A DNA stretch of 64,000 nt from Mycolicibacterium neoaurum VKM Ac-1815D (GTDB lineage: Bacteria; Actinomycetota; Actinomycetes; Mycobacteriales; Mycobacteriaceae), in contig NC_023036.2 in assembly GCF_000317305.3 (NCBI RefSeq), positions 3,286,001 through 3,350,000 of the forward strand, written 5' to 3'. Under the pieces are notes generated by a model that worked only from the letters and a program-made list of their open reading frames with translations, was not told where the DNA came from and made no database searches. A program made the translations under genes and the position numbers. The first letter of the stretch is position 1; each line of letters starts with the position of its first letter. Of the stretch, positions 39,408 through 47,121 are shown one piece after another.

Positions 39408-39902
39408 TCACTGCTGTTGTTGTTTCACGTGGTCGAAAAAGGCCTGGATTTCGGGCGGTATGTAGGCGATCTCCACGAACGGCACGCCGGCGTCGGCGCC
39501 GCTGACGTATCCGAAGTGCATACCGCCGGGCATCACACCCCTGGTGACGACCGGCGCACCGGCTGCCGCCGCATCGTCCAGCGCGGCCTCGAAGGCGTCC
39601 ACATCCGGCACGGCAACGCAGATGTGGTGCAGCCCCGCACCGTGTGCGGCCAGGAATTCGGCATAGATGCTCTCTCCGCGTACCGGCGCGATGAGTTCGA
39701 GCTGCAGGTCACCGGCGTAACTGAGCGAGATGTCGGCGACGAAGTCTGCGGGTTCCCCGCGATGGGTGCACGTATCCGGACCGAAATGCACGTCGGGCAT
39801 GCGAACCCATGTTCTGGCACCCGACAGCGCACTGAGCATCTGCTCGGTGGCAGTCAGGTCTGCGGTCACCCAGGCAACCTGGACAGGTGTCTGATCATGC
39901 AT
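39408..39902 (-). CDS. VOC-superfamily (glyoxalase/dioxygenase fold) protein
   Basis: A 164-residue single VOC domain pair. VQVAWVTADLTATEQMLSALSGA begins the first beta-alpha-beta unit, GAGLHHICVAVPDVDAFEAAL is the second, and VPFVEIAYIPPEIQAFFDHV ends it. His in HHICV and Glu in VEIAY are potential metal ligands. Substrate unknown. ATG at 39902 sits seven bases after a TATCCT -10 box (39915-39910), so the message is probably leaderless. Encoded directly ahead of the flavoprotein and controlled by the KstR-type palindrome. Confidence 0.78.
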   Translation of the reverse strand: MHDQTPVQVAWVTADLTATEQMLSALSGARTWVRMPDVHFGPDTCTHRGEPADFVADISLSYAGDLQLELIAPVRGESIYAEFLAAHGAGLHHICVAVPDVDAFEAALDDAAAAGAPVVTRGVMPGGMHFGYVSGADAGVPFVEIAYIPPEIQAFFDHVKQQQQ

Positions 39903-39909
39903 CGCAGTG

Positions 39910-39915
39910 AGGATA
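39910..39915 (-). promoter_or_regulatory. -10 box of leaderless VOC-flavoprotein promoter
   Basis: On the minus strand TATCCT is followed by seven bases and ATG (39902). The KstR-type palindrome is centred about 41 bases upstream of the predicted transcription start, where a bound repressor would block the -35 region. Confidence 0.5.
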
Positions 39916-39935
39916 TCGCCAGCGGCCGACAACCG

Positions 39936-39951
39936 CTAGAACAGGTTCTAG
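39936..39951. promoter_or_regulatory. KstR-type operator CTAGAACAGGTTCTAG
   Basis: A perfect 7+2+7 inverted repeat. Its core TAGAACAGGTTCTA fits the published KstR consensus TNNAACNNGTTNNA at every fixed position. It overlaps the TetR stop codon and lies ahead of the VOC-flavoprotein promoter. KstR represses cholesterol-catabolism genes in mycobacteria; binding here is inferred. Confidence 0.7.
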
Positions 39952-40637
39952 TTTGCCGGGAATTCGCTGCTCACCATGCGCACGAACATTCCCAGCTGAG
40001 CATCGAAGACCGCGCCGGGATCACTGAGCGTGTCGGCTCCGTACTGCCCGAAGATCTCCAAGCTGATCGCGCCGACCACGGTCGCCCAGGTCGACAGACA
40101 GGCCAGCATCAGCCGGTCACCGCCGGGGAACCCGAACTCCGCGCGGATGCCCTCGAAATCCGACGAGATCGGTTCACCCATCGAGTCGTCCGGGCTACCC
40201 ACGGCCCCGCTGCGCACCCCGTCGGCAATGATCGACAACAAGGTGGCGACGACCCGGGTTCCCGGACCCACCGTCAACTCCGGGGGCGCGTGATATCCGG
40301 GCACCGGGCTGCCGTAGAGCAACGCCCACCGCGCGGGCTGAGCCACCGCCCACGCGCGAACCGCGCGCGCCAGCGCGACGAGCCGGTGATCCCAGTCCCC
40401 TGCCAGCGCGGCGGCGTCCACCGCATCCGCGAGGTCGTCGTAGGCGTCGACGAGAAGCAAGGTCAGCAGGTCATCTCGACTGGCCACGTACCGATACACC
40501 GCCGAGGACACCATGCCCAGCTCTCGGGCGATGGCGCGCAGCGACAGCCCGGCGGCACCGTCGGTGACCAGATGACGGCGGCCGACCTGCACGATCTGCG
40601 CCTCGATACGGTCCCGCGCCTCCTGCCGCTTACCCAC
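39948..40637 (-). CDS. TetR-family transcriptional regulator (Rv1816 type)
   Basis: A 229-residue repressor. The helix-turn-helix is GAAGLSLRAIARELGMVSSAVYRYVASRDDLL (about 27-58), followed by a helical ligand domain with an RWALLYGSPVPGY motif typical of the WHG-type TetR_C group. GTG at 40637 (VGKRQEARD) is preferred since the six earlier codons are not conserved. Twin operator-like repeats lie in the divergent spacer toward the nitroreductase, so it probably controls that gene and itself. The ligand is unknown. Confidence 0.88.
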   Translation of the reverse strand: MGKRQEARDRIEAQIVQVGRRHLVTDGAAGLSLRAIARELGMVSSAVYRYVASRDDLLTLLLVDAYDDLADAVDAAALAGDWDHRLVALARAVRAWAVAQPARWALLYGSPVPGYHAPPELTVGPGTRVVATLLSIIADGVRSGAVGSPDDSMGEPISSDFEGIRAEFGFPGGDRLMLACLSTWATVVGAISLEIFGQYGADTLSDPGAVFDAQLGMFVRMVSSEFPAN

Positions 40638-40657
40638 GGCACCAGTCTGCCACAAAC

Positions 40658-40717
40658 GAGAACAGTGCTCTTGCTTTTTCGCACCCAGGGTGCCATCGTC
40701 AAGAGAGAGCAGTGCTC
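40658..40717. promoter_or_regulatory. Twin operator repeats between tetR and the nitroreductase
   Basis: GAGAACAGTGCTC (40658-40670) and GAGAGCAGTGCTC (40705-40717) differ by one base; the second contains the perfect odd palindrome GAGCAGTGCTC. They lie 47 bases apart, one next to each divergent gene. This is the expected arrangement for a TetR repressor acting on both promoters. Confidence 0.6.
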
Positions 40718-40737
40718 ACATCATCTTTGGAGGAACG

Positions 40738-41178
40738 ATGACCGTTCGATACGACGAACCCGGCCGCGTGGCCCGGGCAGCCAATACGCTGATCCGGCAA
40801 CTCGCCGAACTGGGCATCGAGATCGCGGGCAGCCGCGCGTTACGCGTCCGCGGCCGCAGCACCGGACAATGGCGGACGGTGGTGGTGAACGTCTTGACCG
40901 TCGACGGCCGCGACTACGTGGTCGCCACCCGGGGGAACACCCAGTGGGTCCGAAACGCCCGGGCCGCCGGCGAGGTGTTCACCGGGCCGCGATGGAGGCG
41001 CAGACGCCGGAGCGTCGTGGAGATCGTCGACGCCGACAAGCCCGAACTCCTCCGGCGCTACCTGGATCGCTGGTACTGGGAGGTCAAGGGTCACGCGGGC
41101 GGGTTGACACCCTCATCGAGCGAGTCCGAGGTCAGGGAGATCGCGGCCTCGATACCGGTGTTCGAACTGGCCGGCTGA
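40738..41178 (+). CDS. Nitroreductase-family deazaflavin (F420)-dependent oxidoreductase
   Basis: A 146-residue split-barrel protein of the DUF385/Ddn-like group. GRSTGQWRTVVVNVLTVDGRDYVVATRGNTQWVRNARAAG is the characteristic core (about 38-78) that binds F420 or related flavin cofactors. The substrate is unknown; homologues reduce quinones or nitroimidazoles. GGAGGAACG before the ATG at 40738 fixes the start. Divergent from tetR, with shared operators. Its last 88 bases overlap the convergent protease gene. Confidence 0.85.
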   Translation: MTVRYDEPGRVARAANTLIRQLAELGIEIAGSRALRVRGRSTGQWRTVVVNVLTVDGRDYVVATRGNTQWVRNARAAGEVFTGPRWRRRRRSVVEIVDADKPELLRRYLDRWYWEVKGHAGGLTPSSSESEVREIAASIPVFELAG

Positions 41179-41861
41179 GTGGCGACCGCCTCGCGGATCC
41201 GCGGCACCGTGGCCTGCCAGGACACCGCGGTGGGCGCACCACCCCAGGTGCTGTTGAACAACCCGACGATGGCAGCCCTTCCGTCGGAAGTAAGGACGTA
41301 GACCGGACCTCCGGAGTCGCCCTTTTGGCTGACCACACCGTCTTTCATGGTGAACCAGCCGTTGTTGACCACGCCGACCGTGCCGCAACTCTCTCCGGTG
41401 ACGATGCCGAAATGACAGACGGGCCGACCTGGCTGCTGGACCGCCAGCGCCTGGTCGAGAACCAGCGACCGACCGCCGGGAAGCACGGTGTTGACCTCGA
41501 CGTCCGGGTTCAGGGTGATCGCCCCCCAGTCGGCCAGCTGATGATCACCGGTCACCGTCGCGCCGTCGGGGGTGTTGTCGTCGAAGAGGGCCATCTCGCC
41601 GAGGGCATTGCCGAATCGGTCGGTGACGGGCCCCGCGCCGCGGCAATGCCCGGCAGTGAAGGCCACCCGCGCCGCGGGGTCGACGAACCCGAGAGTGCAC
41701 ATGGTGGTGCCCTGCCGGATTTCCATGCCCGGGTGCACGGTGACTGCAGGTCCGGCGGCGACAGGTCCGGCGGCGGCAGGTTCGGCGGCGGCAATACCGG
41801 CCGGGGACACACCGACCGCGGCGGCCGCGGCGATCATTGTCAGGAAAAGCCGTGCGCGCAT
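41091..41861 (-). CDS. Secreted chymotrypsin-like serine protease (Rv1815 type)
   Basis: A 256-residue exported protein. The signal peptide is MRARLFLTMIAAAAAVGVSPAGIAAAEP. The catalytic triad is visible as FTAGHC (His), the Asp in the VTGDHQLADWGAI region and GDSGGP (Ser). Cysteines around TMCTLGF/AGHC and VCHFG/ESCGTVG suggest disulfides typical of trypsin-like folds. Substrate unknown. A likely -10 TAATTT on the minus strand (41899-41894) and GGAGGG before the ATG support the start. The C-terminal tail overlaps the nitroreductase gene by 88 bases. Upstream lie MtrA-type repeats. Confidence 0.85.
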   Translation of the reverse strand: MRARLFLTMIAAAAAVGVSPAGIAAAEPAAAGPVAAGPAVTVHPGMEIRQGTTMCTLGFVDPAARVAFTAGHCRGAGPVTDRFGNALGEMALFDDNTPDGATVTGDHQLADWGAITLNPDVEVNTVLPGGRSLVLDQALAVQQPGRPVCHFGIVTGESCGTVGVVNNGWFTMKDGVVSQKGDSGGPVYVLTSDGRAAIVGLFNSTWGGAPTAVSWQATVPRIREAVATQPASSNTGIEAAISLTSDSLDEGVNPPA

Positions 41862-41939
41862 CCAACCCTCCGATCCTCCACCCCTCCGGGACGAAATTAC
41901 CGGGGTGCTGACGGGTGAATCGGATAACGGTCAGATCTC

Positions 41940-42004
41940 GTTACATCACAAGTCGTGTAACGACCCGCGTGTCACAACAGTCACACCAGTAACATGGCGT
42001 AACG
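41940..42004. promoter_or_regulatory. Cluster of GTNACR repeats (MtrA-type) upstream of the secreted protease
   Basis: On the plus strand GTCACA (41971), GTCACA (41980) and GTAACA (41989) recur every nine bases, with GTAACG at 41999 and further GTTACA (41940) and GTAACG (41957) before them. MtrA of mycobacteria binds direct repeats of GTCACA-like motifs with nine-base spacing (established). The cluster lies 80-140 bases upstream of the leftward protease gene and just past the LysM gene stop. Confidence 0.5.
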
Positions 42005-42014
42005 TTCGGCGGCC

Positions 42015-42230
42015 CTACGGAAGGGTCAAGATCTGACCAGGATGGACGAGGTCGACATCGATCAAGCCGCTCGCTTCGGCGATGCGCTGTTGCTCGCTGC
42101 CGTCCCCGTAGAACCGCTCGGCGATGCCCCACAGCGTGTCGCCGGACACCACGACGTAGGTCCGTGGGCGTGGTGGCGCTACCGGCGAGCCCAGTGCTGG
42201 TCTCTTGGCGCGCTGAAGTCGAATCCCCAT
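42015..42230 (-). CDS. LysM-domain protein
   Basis: A 71-residue protein whose C-terminal half is one LysM domain: TYVVVSGDTLWGIAERFYGDG to LVHPGQILTLP. LysM binds peptidoglycan or chitin-like glycans. The short basic N-terminus (MGIRLQRAKRPALG) has no clear signal peptide, so it may be cytosolic or exported by another route. ATG at 42230 is the start closest to the conserved part. Resembles small mycobacterial LysM proteins of unknown role. Confidence 0.75.
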   Translation of the reverse strand: MGIRLQRAKRPALGSPVAPPRPRTYVVVSGDTLWGIAERFYGDGSEQQRIAEASGLIDVDLVHPGQILTLP

Positions 42231-42308
42231 GTCGTTCTCCCCTCGTGGCCCCAGCCTAGAGACCACGAGGGCAGTCACGGGAGGTATTTGCACACTGCGG
42301 CCGGACCG

Positions 42309-43715
42309 TCAGGAATCGAAGCCCAGCCCCAGCTTGTCCAGGGTGCGTAACAGCACATTGCGCCGGCCCGCGGAATGGTCGGCGCGATCCAGTGACCACC
42401 GCGTCGCCTGGATCCCCACCGATGCGAACGGTTCCGGCGGGAATGGCAGCGGTTTCTTGCGGACCATCTCCAGTCGGGTGCGCGGTGTCGGCGTGCCATC
42501 CAACAGATCGAGACAGACGTCCGCGGCAAAACGCGTCGCGCCCACCCCCAGCCCGGTGAACCCGTTCACGTACGCGACCCTCCCCCGGTGCGCGGTACCC
42601 CAGTGCGCGCAGAATCGGGTGTTGGTATCGATCGCCCCCGCCCAGCGGTGACTGAAGCGGACGTCATCGAGCTGGGGGAACGTGATGAAGAAGTGCTCGG
42701 CCAGCCTGCGATAGGTCTGCGGCCGGTCTTCATAGGTGGGATCGACCCGGCGACCGAAGTGATACACCGCGTCGTAGCCGCCCCAGACGATCCGGTTGTC
42801 CGCGCTGAGCCGGTAGTAGTGGAATTGGTTGGCACTGTCGCCGACGCCCTGCCGACCGGTCCAGCCGATCCGCTCCAGTTGCGCTGCGGTCAGCGGCTCG
42901 GTGGACAACACGTAGTCATATACAGGAACGGTGTACCAACGATTGCGGCGCAGCAGACTGGGAAAGACGTTGGTGGCCAGGATGACCCGGCTCGCCGTCA
43001 CCGTGCCCGAGCCGGTGCCCACGCGCAGGGCACCATCGGCGGACTCCAGCGATAAAGCCCGTGTGTGCTCGTGCATCTGCACGCCGGCGGCCAGGCAGGC
43101 CCTGGCCAGCTCCATGGCGAGTTTGGCCGGGTGCACCAGTGCGCAACTGTCCGGCTCGTAAAGCCCGGCCCGATAGGTCGGCGAGTGGACCTCCGCGCGC
43201 ACCTGCTCCTGGTCGAGGAATCGTCCCTCGCCTGCGGCGGCGGATTCGGTGAGCCAGTCCACCTGGTGCGGCTCGGTGGCCACCGAGAGCATCCCGGTCC
43301 GCTCCCAATCGACGTCCAACCCGAGCCGTTCGATATCGGCGGCCATGCCATCCAGGTTCGCCATTCCGAGCTCGGTGAGGGTGTCGAATTCGGCTGCCCA
43401 CCTTGATCGTCCGTTCTCGGCACCGTGGGTGAGGCTGGCCTCGACGAAACCACCATTGCGGCCCGAGGCCGCCCAGCCGATCCGGTCCGACTCGACCAGC
43501 ACGATGCGGCGGTCCGGATACCGTTCGGCGGCGTGCAGCGCCGCCCACAGCCCGGTGTACCCGCCACCGACGACCAGCAGATCGCAGCTCTGCGACCCGA
43601 CCAGAGGTGGATGGTCCGGGCGTGCGATATCAAGCCACATCGGGGCGAACACGCTTGCCGCCAGCGACCGTTCGACCAGCGCGGGGTCGACAGGGGCATC
43701 GAAGACTGTCCTCAC
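42309..43715 (-). CDS. FAD-dependent oxidoreductase (DAO/glycine-oxidase-like)
   Basis: A 468-residue enzyme of the D-amino-acid oxidase superfamily. CDLLVVGGGYTGLWAALHAAERYPDRRIVLVE (about 44-75) is the FAD site, AASGRNGGFVEAS follows, and the C-terminal VNGFTGLGVGATRFAAD closes the FAD pocket. This layout matches gamma-glutamylputrescine oxidase-type enzymes, so the substrate is probably a primary or secondary amine. Substrate not determinable. Encoded 30 bases before the sterol desaturase stop, on the same strand. Confidence 0.85.
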   Translation of the reverse strand: MRTVFDAPVDPALVERSLAASVFAPMWLDIARPDHPPLVGSQSCDLLVVGGGYTGLWAALHAAERYPDRRIVLVESDRIGWAASGRNGGFVEASLTHGAENGRSRWAAEFDTLTELGMANLDGMAADIERLGLDVDWERTGMLSVATEPHQVDWLTESAAAGEGRFLDQEQVRAEVHSPTYRAGLYEPDSCALVHPAKLAMELARACLAAGVQMHEHTRALSLESADGALRVGTGSGTVTASRVILATNVFPSLLRRNRWYTVPVYDYVLSTEPLTAAQLERIGWTGRQGVGDSANQFHYYRLSADNRIVWGGYDAVYHFGRRVDPTYEDRPQTYRRLAEHFFITFPQLDDVRFSHRWAGAIDTNTRFCAHWGTAHRGRVAYVNGFTGLGVGATRFAADVCLDLLDGTPTPRTRLEMVRKKPLPFPPEPFASVGIQATRWSLDRADHSAGRRNVLLRTLDKLGLGFDS

Positions 43716-43745
43716 CAGGGCGACACTACGTGGTGAACGGGCGGT

Positions 43746-44726
43746 TCAGTGCGCAGCCGACCCGACCGACTCGGTGCTGCGGGTCGGGGTCCACCCCGGC
43801 GGACCGAAGACGTATCCGAGCTTGTCTCGCAATCCGCGGGCGCTGCGCACCGCACGGGCGATCTTGACGTACTCATGGGTCTGCAGTGTCCAGATGTTGA
43901 AGGTGTCGACCTGCGTGGTCAACCCGTAATGCGGTCGGAACAGCTCATCCTGGTAGCTGCCGAACATCCTGTCCCACAGGATCAGGATCCCGCCATAGTT
44001 CTTGTCGAGATACTCGGCATCCATGCCGTGGTGCACCCGATGGTGCGACGGCGTGTTGAAGACGAATTCAATTGGTCGCCAAAGCTTGTCGATGCGTTCG
44101 GTATGCACCCAGAACTGGTAGACGAGGTTCACCGAGAAGCTCGCGAACACGATCCACGGCGGAACACCGAGCAAGGGCAGCGGAATCCACATCAGGATCT
44201 CGCCGCTGTTGTTCCACTTCTGACGCAGGGCGGTGGCGAAGTTGTAGTACTGGCTGGAATGGTGGGCCTGGTGGGTGGCCCAGATCAGTCGTACCCGATG
44301 CGCAGCCCGGTGATAGGCGTAGAACAACAGGTCCACGCCGAGCAACGCGATCACCCAGGTGTACCACCGATCCGCCGGGAGCTGCCATGGCGCCAGGTAG
44401 GCGTAGATCGCCGCGTAGCCCAGCAGCGCCGTGGCCTTCCACGCCGCGGTGGTGACCACCGAGACCAATCCCATCGACAGGCTCGTCCAGGCGTCGCGAC
44501 GCTGGTAAGCGCCCGCGGGGCTGCGCTGGTCTGCGCCTGCGGCGCTGCGCTGGTGTGCGTCTGCGGCGCTGGGCCGGGCTGCGTGGGGCTCGGACTCGAG
44601 GTGTTCGAGCCGGCGCGCCGCCGCCCATTCCATGACGAGAAGCAGCAGGAAGAACGGGATGGCGAACAGGACCGGGTCGCGCATCTGCGCGGGCAGCGCG
44701 GAGAGCAATCCCATGACGGCGTCCAT
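43746..44726 (-). CDS. erg3: Sterol desaturase/fatty acid hydroxylase family protein (Rv1814 type)
   Basis: A 326-residue di-iron membrane enzyme. His boxes: YHRAAHRVRLIWATHQAHHSS (about 152-172) and HHRVHHGMDAEYLDKNYGG (about 243). Hydrophobic helices occur at about 18-34, 83-110 and 118-148. Such proteins introduce C5 double bonds or hydroxyls into sterols or related lipids; the substrate in mycobacteria is unclear. A repeat-rich linker (about 52-78; three SAADAHQR-like units) is specific to this gene and sits between the first two membrane segments. Ends 30 bases from the flavoenzyme. Confidence 0.88.
   Translation of the reverse strand: MDAVMGLLSALPAQMRDPVLFAIPFFLLLLVMEWAAARRLEHLESEPHAARPSAADAHQRSAAGADQRSPAGAYQRRDAWTSLSMGLVSVVTTAAWKATALLGYAAIYAYLAPWQLPADRWYTWVIALLGVDLLFYAYHRAAHRVRLIWATHQAHHSSQYYNFATALRQKWNNSGEILMWIPLPLLGVPPWIVFASFSVNLVYQFWVHTERIDKLWRPIEFVFNTPSHHRVHHGMDAEYLDKNYGGILILWDRMFGSYQDELFRPHYGLTTQVDTFNIWTLQTHEYVKIARAVRSARGLRDKLGYVFGPPGWTPTRSTESVGSAAH
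44500..44571. repeat. Three tandem 24-bp repeats inside the sterol desaturase gene
   Basis: Units at 44500-44523, 44524-44547 and 44548-44571 share CGCTGGT...GCG..TGCGG.GCTG; the last two differ at two positions. They encode SPAGAYQR, SAAGADQR and SAADAHQR on the minus strand, a recent in-frame expansion in a disordered cytosolic linker. Confidence 0.8.
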
Positions 44727-44755
44727 CCACGGAGCCTAACCGCAGCGGTGCCGGA

Positions 44756-46339
44756 TCAGCGGAAGCTCAACACCTCGGTCCCCCAGGTGCTGCGCTGGAT
44801 ATGGTCCGGATCGAACGCCAGCTGATCATCGCGCCCGATCAACAGATTGACGCGGTTCTTTTCGTCATATGGGCGCCACCGCGGCCCCTCGTCGGCATCC
44901 GGTGACCCACCGCGCGCGAAATTGCACCAGCGCTGCCGCATCCTGTGTGAGACCTCGGTGCCTGCGCCGAGACCACCGAGCTTGAATGTCGGGTCACGAC
45001 GCCCGGCCACCAAATTGCCCCACACGTAGGGCAATTCGGTGGCATGCGCGCCGCCCAATCCGAGAACACGGAGCATGGGGGTGGACCAGTCGAACCGGTA
45101 CATGTACACCGGCGCGACCACGCTGTGGCCCTCGGCGAACCAGATCGAGGGCATCCGGAAGCCGATGTCACGTGCGACGCCGAGACCGGGTTTCTTGCCG
45201 CGCCCGCGGTAGACCGCCGCGATCTGGGCCGGGGTGGGGATCTGCAGGTCGGGTTGTTCGGAAGCGATCGCGGTGAACATCTCGCTGATGGCCTGCCCGC
45301 TGATGGGTAGCAGCGGCGAGCGCATCCACCGGAACAACGCCGCCTCGTGCTCGTTGGTGCCGATGATCAGCGGAACCGGCAGCGTACGGCCCGATCTGGC
45401 GACGTTCACCGGGTAGTCGGGCACGATGTCACCGTCGACGATGGGGGCGAAGCCCAGGGTGCCCGGCGCCAACCGCGGCACATCGTTGAACAACTCCTTG
45501 GCCGCGGCGATGATGGCAGTCACCGGCAGCTCGCTCAACTGGTCCGATTGCCGTGCCGTCATACCGAGCTCGCCCAGGAACTGCTCACCGATCCGCTGCG
45601 CGCGCTTCTGGTCGTAGACCGAGGTGACCGGCGAACTCTGGGCGATCGCGCGACTGAACAATCCCTCCGCGGCGGGGCTGGCCAGCAGCGTGGTCACCAC
45701 GCCCCCGCCCGCCGACTCACCGAACAGCGTGACCCGATCCGGGTCGCCGCCGAAATTGGCGATGTTCTCGCGCACCCACCGCAACGCGAACAGCACATCG
45801 CGCAGGCCGGTGTTGGTCTCGAAACCCTCGCCGAGCCACGACAGGTCCAGGAAGCCGAACGGGCCGAGCCGGTAGTTCACCGTCACCACGACGACATCCC
45901 CGCCGGCGGCCAGTTCGCGCCCGTTGTAGAGCGGCTGGGCACCCGAACCCAGGATGTAGGCGCCGCCGTGCACCCACACCAGGACCGGCTTGTGCGCATC
46001 TCCCTCGGGCCCATCTCCCTCGGGCCCATCGCCGCGGGTCGGAGCCCAGATGTTCACCGTCAGGCAATCGGCTCCCTGCGGCGCGCCCAGATCCAGCGGG
46101 ATCCGCGGGTCGGTGGGCTGCGGGCACACTGGGCCGAGCACGGTGGCATCGGCCGGTTCGGTCCACGGTTGCGGCGGTTGGGGCGCACGCCAGCGCAGCG
46201 GACCGACGGGCGCGGCGGCATATCGAACCCCCAACCAGCGGGTGACGACGCCGTCGCCGGTGCCACGCACCGGGCCGTTAGTGGTCTCGACGACCGCGGT
46301 GTCGTGCATCGAGAATCTTGTATCGGTCACATCCTCCAT
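44756..46339 (-). CDS. Type-B carboxylesterase (LipT-like)
   Basis: A 527-residue carboxylesterase of the acetylcholinesterase fold. WVHGGAYILGSG is the oxyanion region, the nucleophile elbow is GESAGGG (about 205), NEHEAALFRW supplies the acid and a C-terminal His near GLGGAHATELPYVWGN completes the triad. Substrate is an ester or carbamate, unknown. ATG at 46339 is the default start; in-frame GTG 46330 and ATG 46309 are possible and would remove up to ten residues. A 15-bp tandem repeat at 46000-46029 encodes GDGPEGDGPEGD. Confidence 0.86.
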   Translation of the reverse strand: MEDVTDTRFSMHDTAVVETTNGPVRGTGDGVVTRWLGVRYAAAPVGPLRWRAPQPPQPWTEPADATVLGPVCPQPTDPRIPLDLGAPQGADCLTVNIWAPTRGDGPEGDGPEGDAHKPVLVWVHGGAYILGSGAQPLYNGRELAAGGDVVVVTVNYRLGPFGFLDLSWLGEGFETNTGLRDVLFALRWVRENIANFGGDPDRVTLFGESAGGGVVTTLLASPAAEGLFSRAIAQSSPVTSVYDQKRAQRIGEQFLGELGMTARQSDQLSELPVTAIIAAAKELFNDVPRLAPGTLGFAPIVDGDIVPDYPVNVARSGRTLPVPLIIGTNEHEAALFRWMRSPLLPISGQAISEMFTAIASEQPDLQIPTPAQIAAVYRGRGKKPGLGVARDIGFRMPSIWFAEGHSVVAPVYMYRFDWSTPMLRVLGLGGAHATELPYVWGNLVAGRRDPTFKLGGLGAGTEVSHRMRQRWCNFARGGSPDADEGPRWRPYDEKNRVNLLIGRDDQLAFDPDHIQRSTWGTEVLSFR

Positions 46340-46444
46340 AGTGGCACCGCCGATCTCGGGTGCACCGATACGTGACGGGGTCCATATCTCCCGCTCGCAC
46401 GTCGCCACCACCACCCGACACCTGCCGCAGGCCGGGCGCACCGC

Positions 46445-46450
46445 TAAGTT
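46445..46450 (+). promoter_or_regulatory. -10 box of the leaderless SMR pair promoter
   Basis: TAAGTT is followed by six bases and the GTG at 46457, the usual spacing for leaderless mycobacterial mRNA. No ribosome site is seen. Confidence 0.5.
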
Positions 46451-46456
46451 GGCGCC

Positions 46457-46798
46457 GTGCGTAAGTGGGCTCTGCTGGGCGGAGCGATCACGACAGAGGT
46501 CGGCGGAACACTGTCGCTACGTGCCTCACAGGACCATTCCGGTTGGCTGACCCTGGTGGTCGCCGGCTACCTGTCGTCGTTCATCTTGATGGCCGCGGTC
46601 CTCCGGACCGGGATGCCCGTCGGGGTGGCCTACGGAATCTGGGGCGCGACGGGCACCGCCGTCACCGCCGTCGCCGCGTCCCTGATCTTCGGTGAGGCGT
46701 TCACCTGGCCGCTGCTGGCCGGCATCGCGCTGATCATCGCCGGCGTCCTGCTGGTCGAATTCGGCTCCCACGACGGGCCCTCCGAGGTGACCCCGTGA
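46457..46798 (+). CDS. SMR-family multidrug efflux subunit, first of pair
   Basis: A 113-residue protein with four predicted membrane helices. Glu14 in AITTEVGGTLSLRAS is the conserved proton/substrate-coupling residue and GMPVGVAYGIWGATG lies in helix 3. Small multidrug resistance proteins exchange cationic compounds for protons. The next gene encodes a second, different SMR, so the active pump is probably a heterodimer, as in EbrAB and YkkCD. The two overlap by four bases (GTGA). Confidence 0.9.
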   Translation: MRKWALLGGAITTEVGGTLSLRASQDHSGWLTLVVAGYLSSFILMAAVLRTGMPVGVAYGIWGATGTAVTAVAASLIFGEAFTWPLLAGIALIIAGVLLVEFGSHDGPSEVTP

Positions 46799-47121
46799 TG
46801 TGGCTGGCGCTGGCCGGGGCCATCGGGACGGAAGTGCTCGCCACCTTGTCGCTGCGGGCATCCGATGGTTTCCGCCGCCGCCGGTGGATCGTCCCGGTGG
46901 CGGCCGGCTATCTGGCGTCCTTCTATCTGTTGTGGGTCTCGCTGTCGTTAGGGATGCCGGTGGGGGTTGCCTATGGCATCTGGACCGCGTGCGGTGTCGC
47001 GCTGGTGGCCGTCGCCGCACGGGTGCTCTTCCGTGATCCGCTGACCTGGCGGATGGTGGCGGGCATCGCCCTGATCATCGCCGGTGTGCTCACGATCGAG
47101 ATGGCCGGCGTGGCGCACTGA
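46795..47121 (+). CDS. SMR-family multidrug efflux subunit, second of pair
   Basis: A 108-residue four-helix SMR protein, paired with the preceding one. Conserved Glu in GAIGTEVLATLSLRAS and GMPVGVAYGIWTACG. In paired SMR systems the two subunits adopt opposite membrane orientations; the basic loop GFRRRRWIV here against the neutral loop HSGWLT in the partner fits that. GTG at 46795 overlaps the upstream stop. Its end overlaps the convergent MFS gene by 32 bases. Confidence 0.9.
   Translation: MMWLALAGAIGTEVLATLSLRASDGFRRRRWIVPVAAGYLASFYLLWVSLSLGMPVGVAYGIWTACGVALVAVAARVLFRDPLTWRMVAGIALIIAGVLTIEMAGVAH

Noticed and set aside
39210..41918. 902-codon plus-strand frame covering flavoprotein start, VOC, TetR and protease genes
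   Set aside because: It crosses several well-supported genes on the other strand and a repressor-operator region; composition is that of a shadow frame.
46000..46029. Two 15-bp repeats as a mobile-element footprint
   Set aside because: They are a simple in-frame duplication in the esterase gene (GDGPEGDGPEGD) with no inverted repeats or target duplication.
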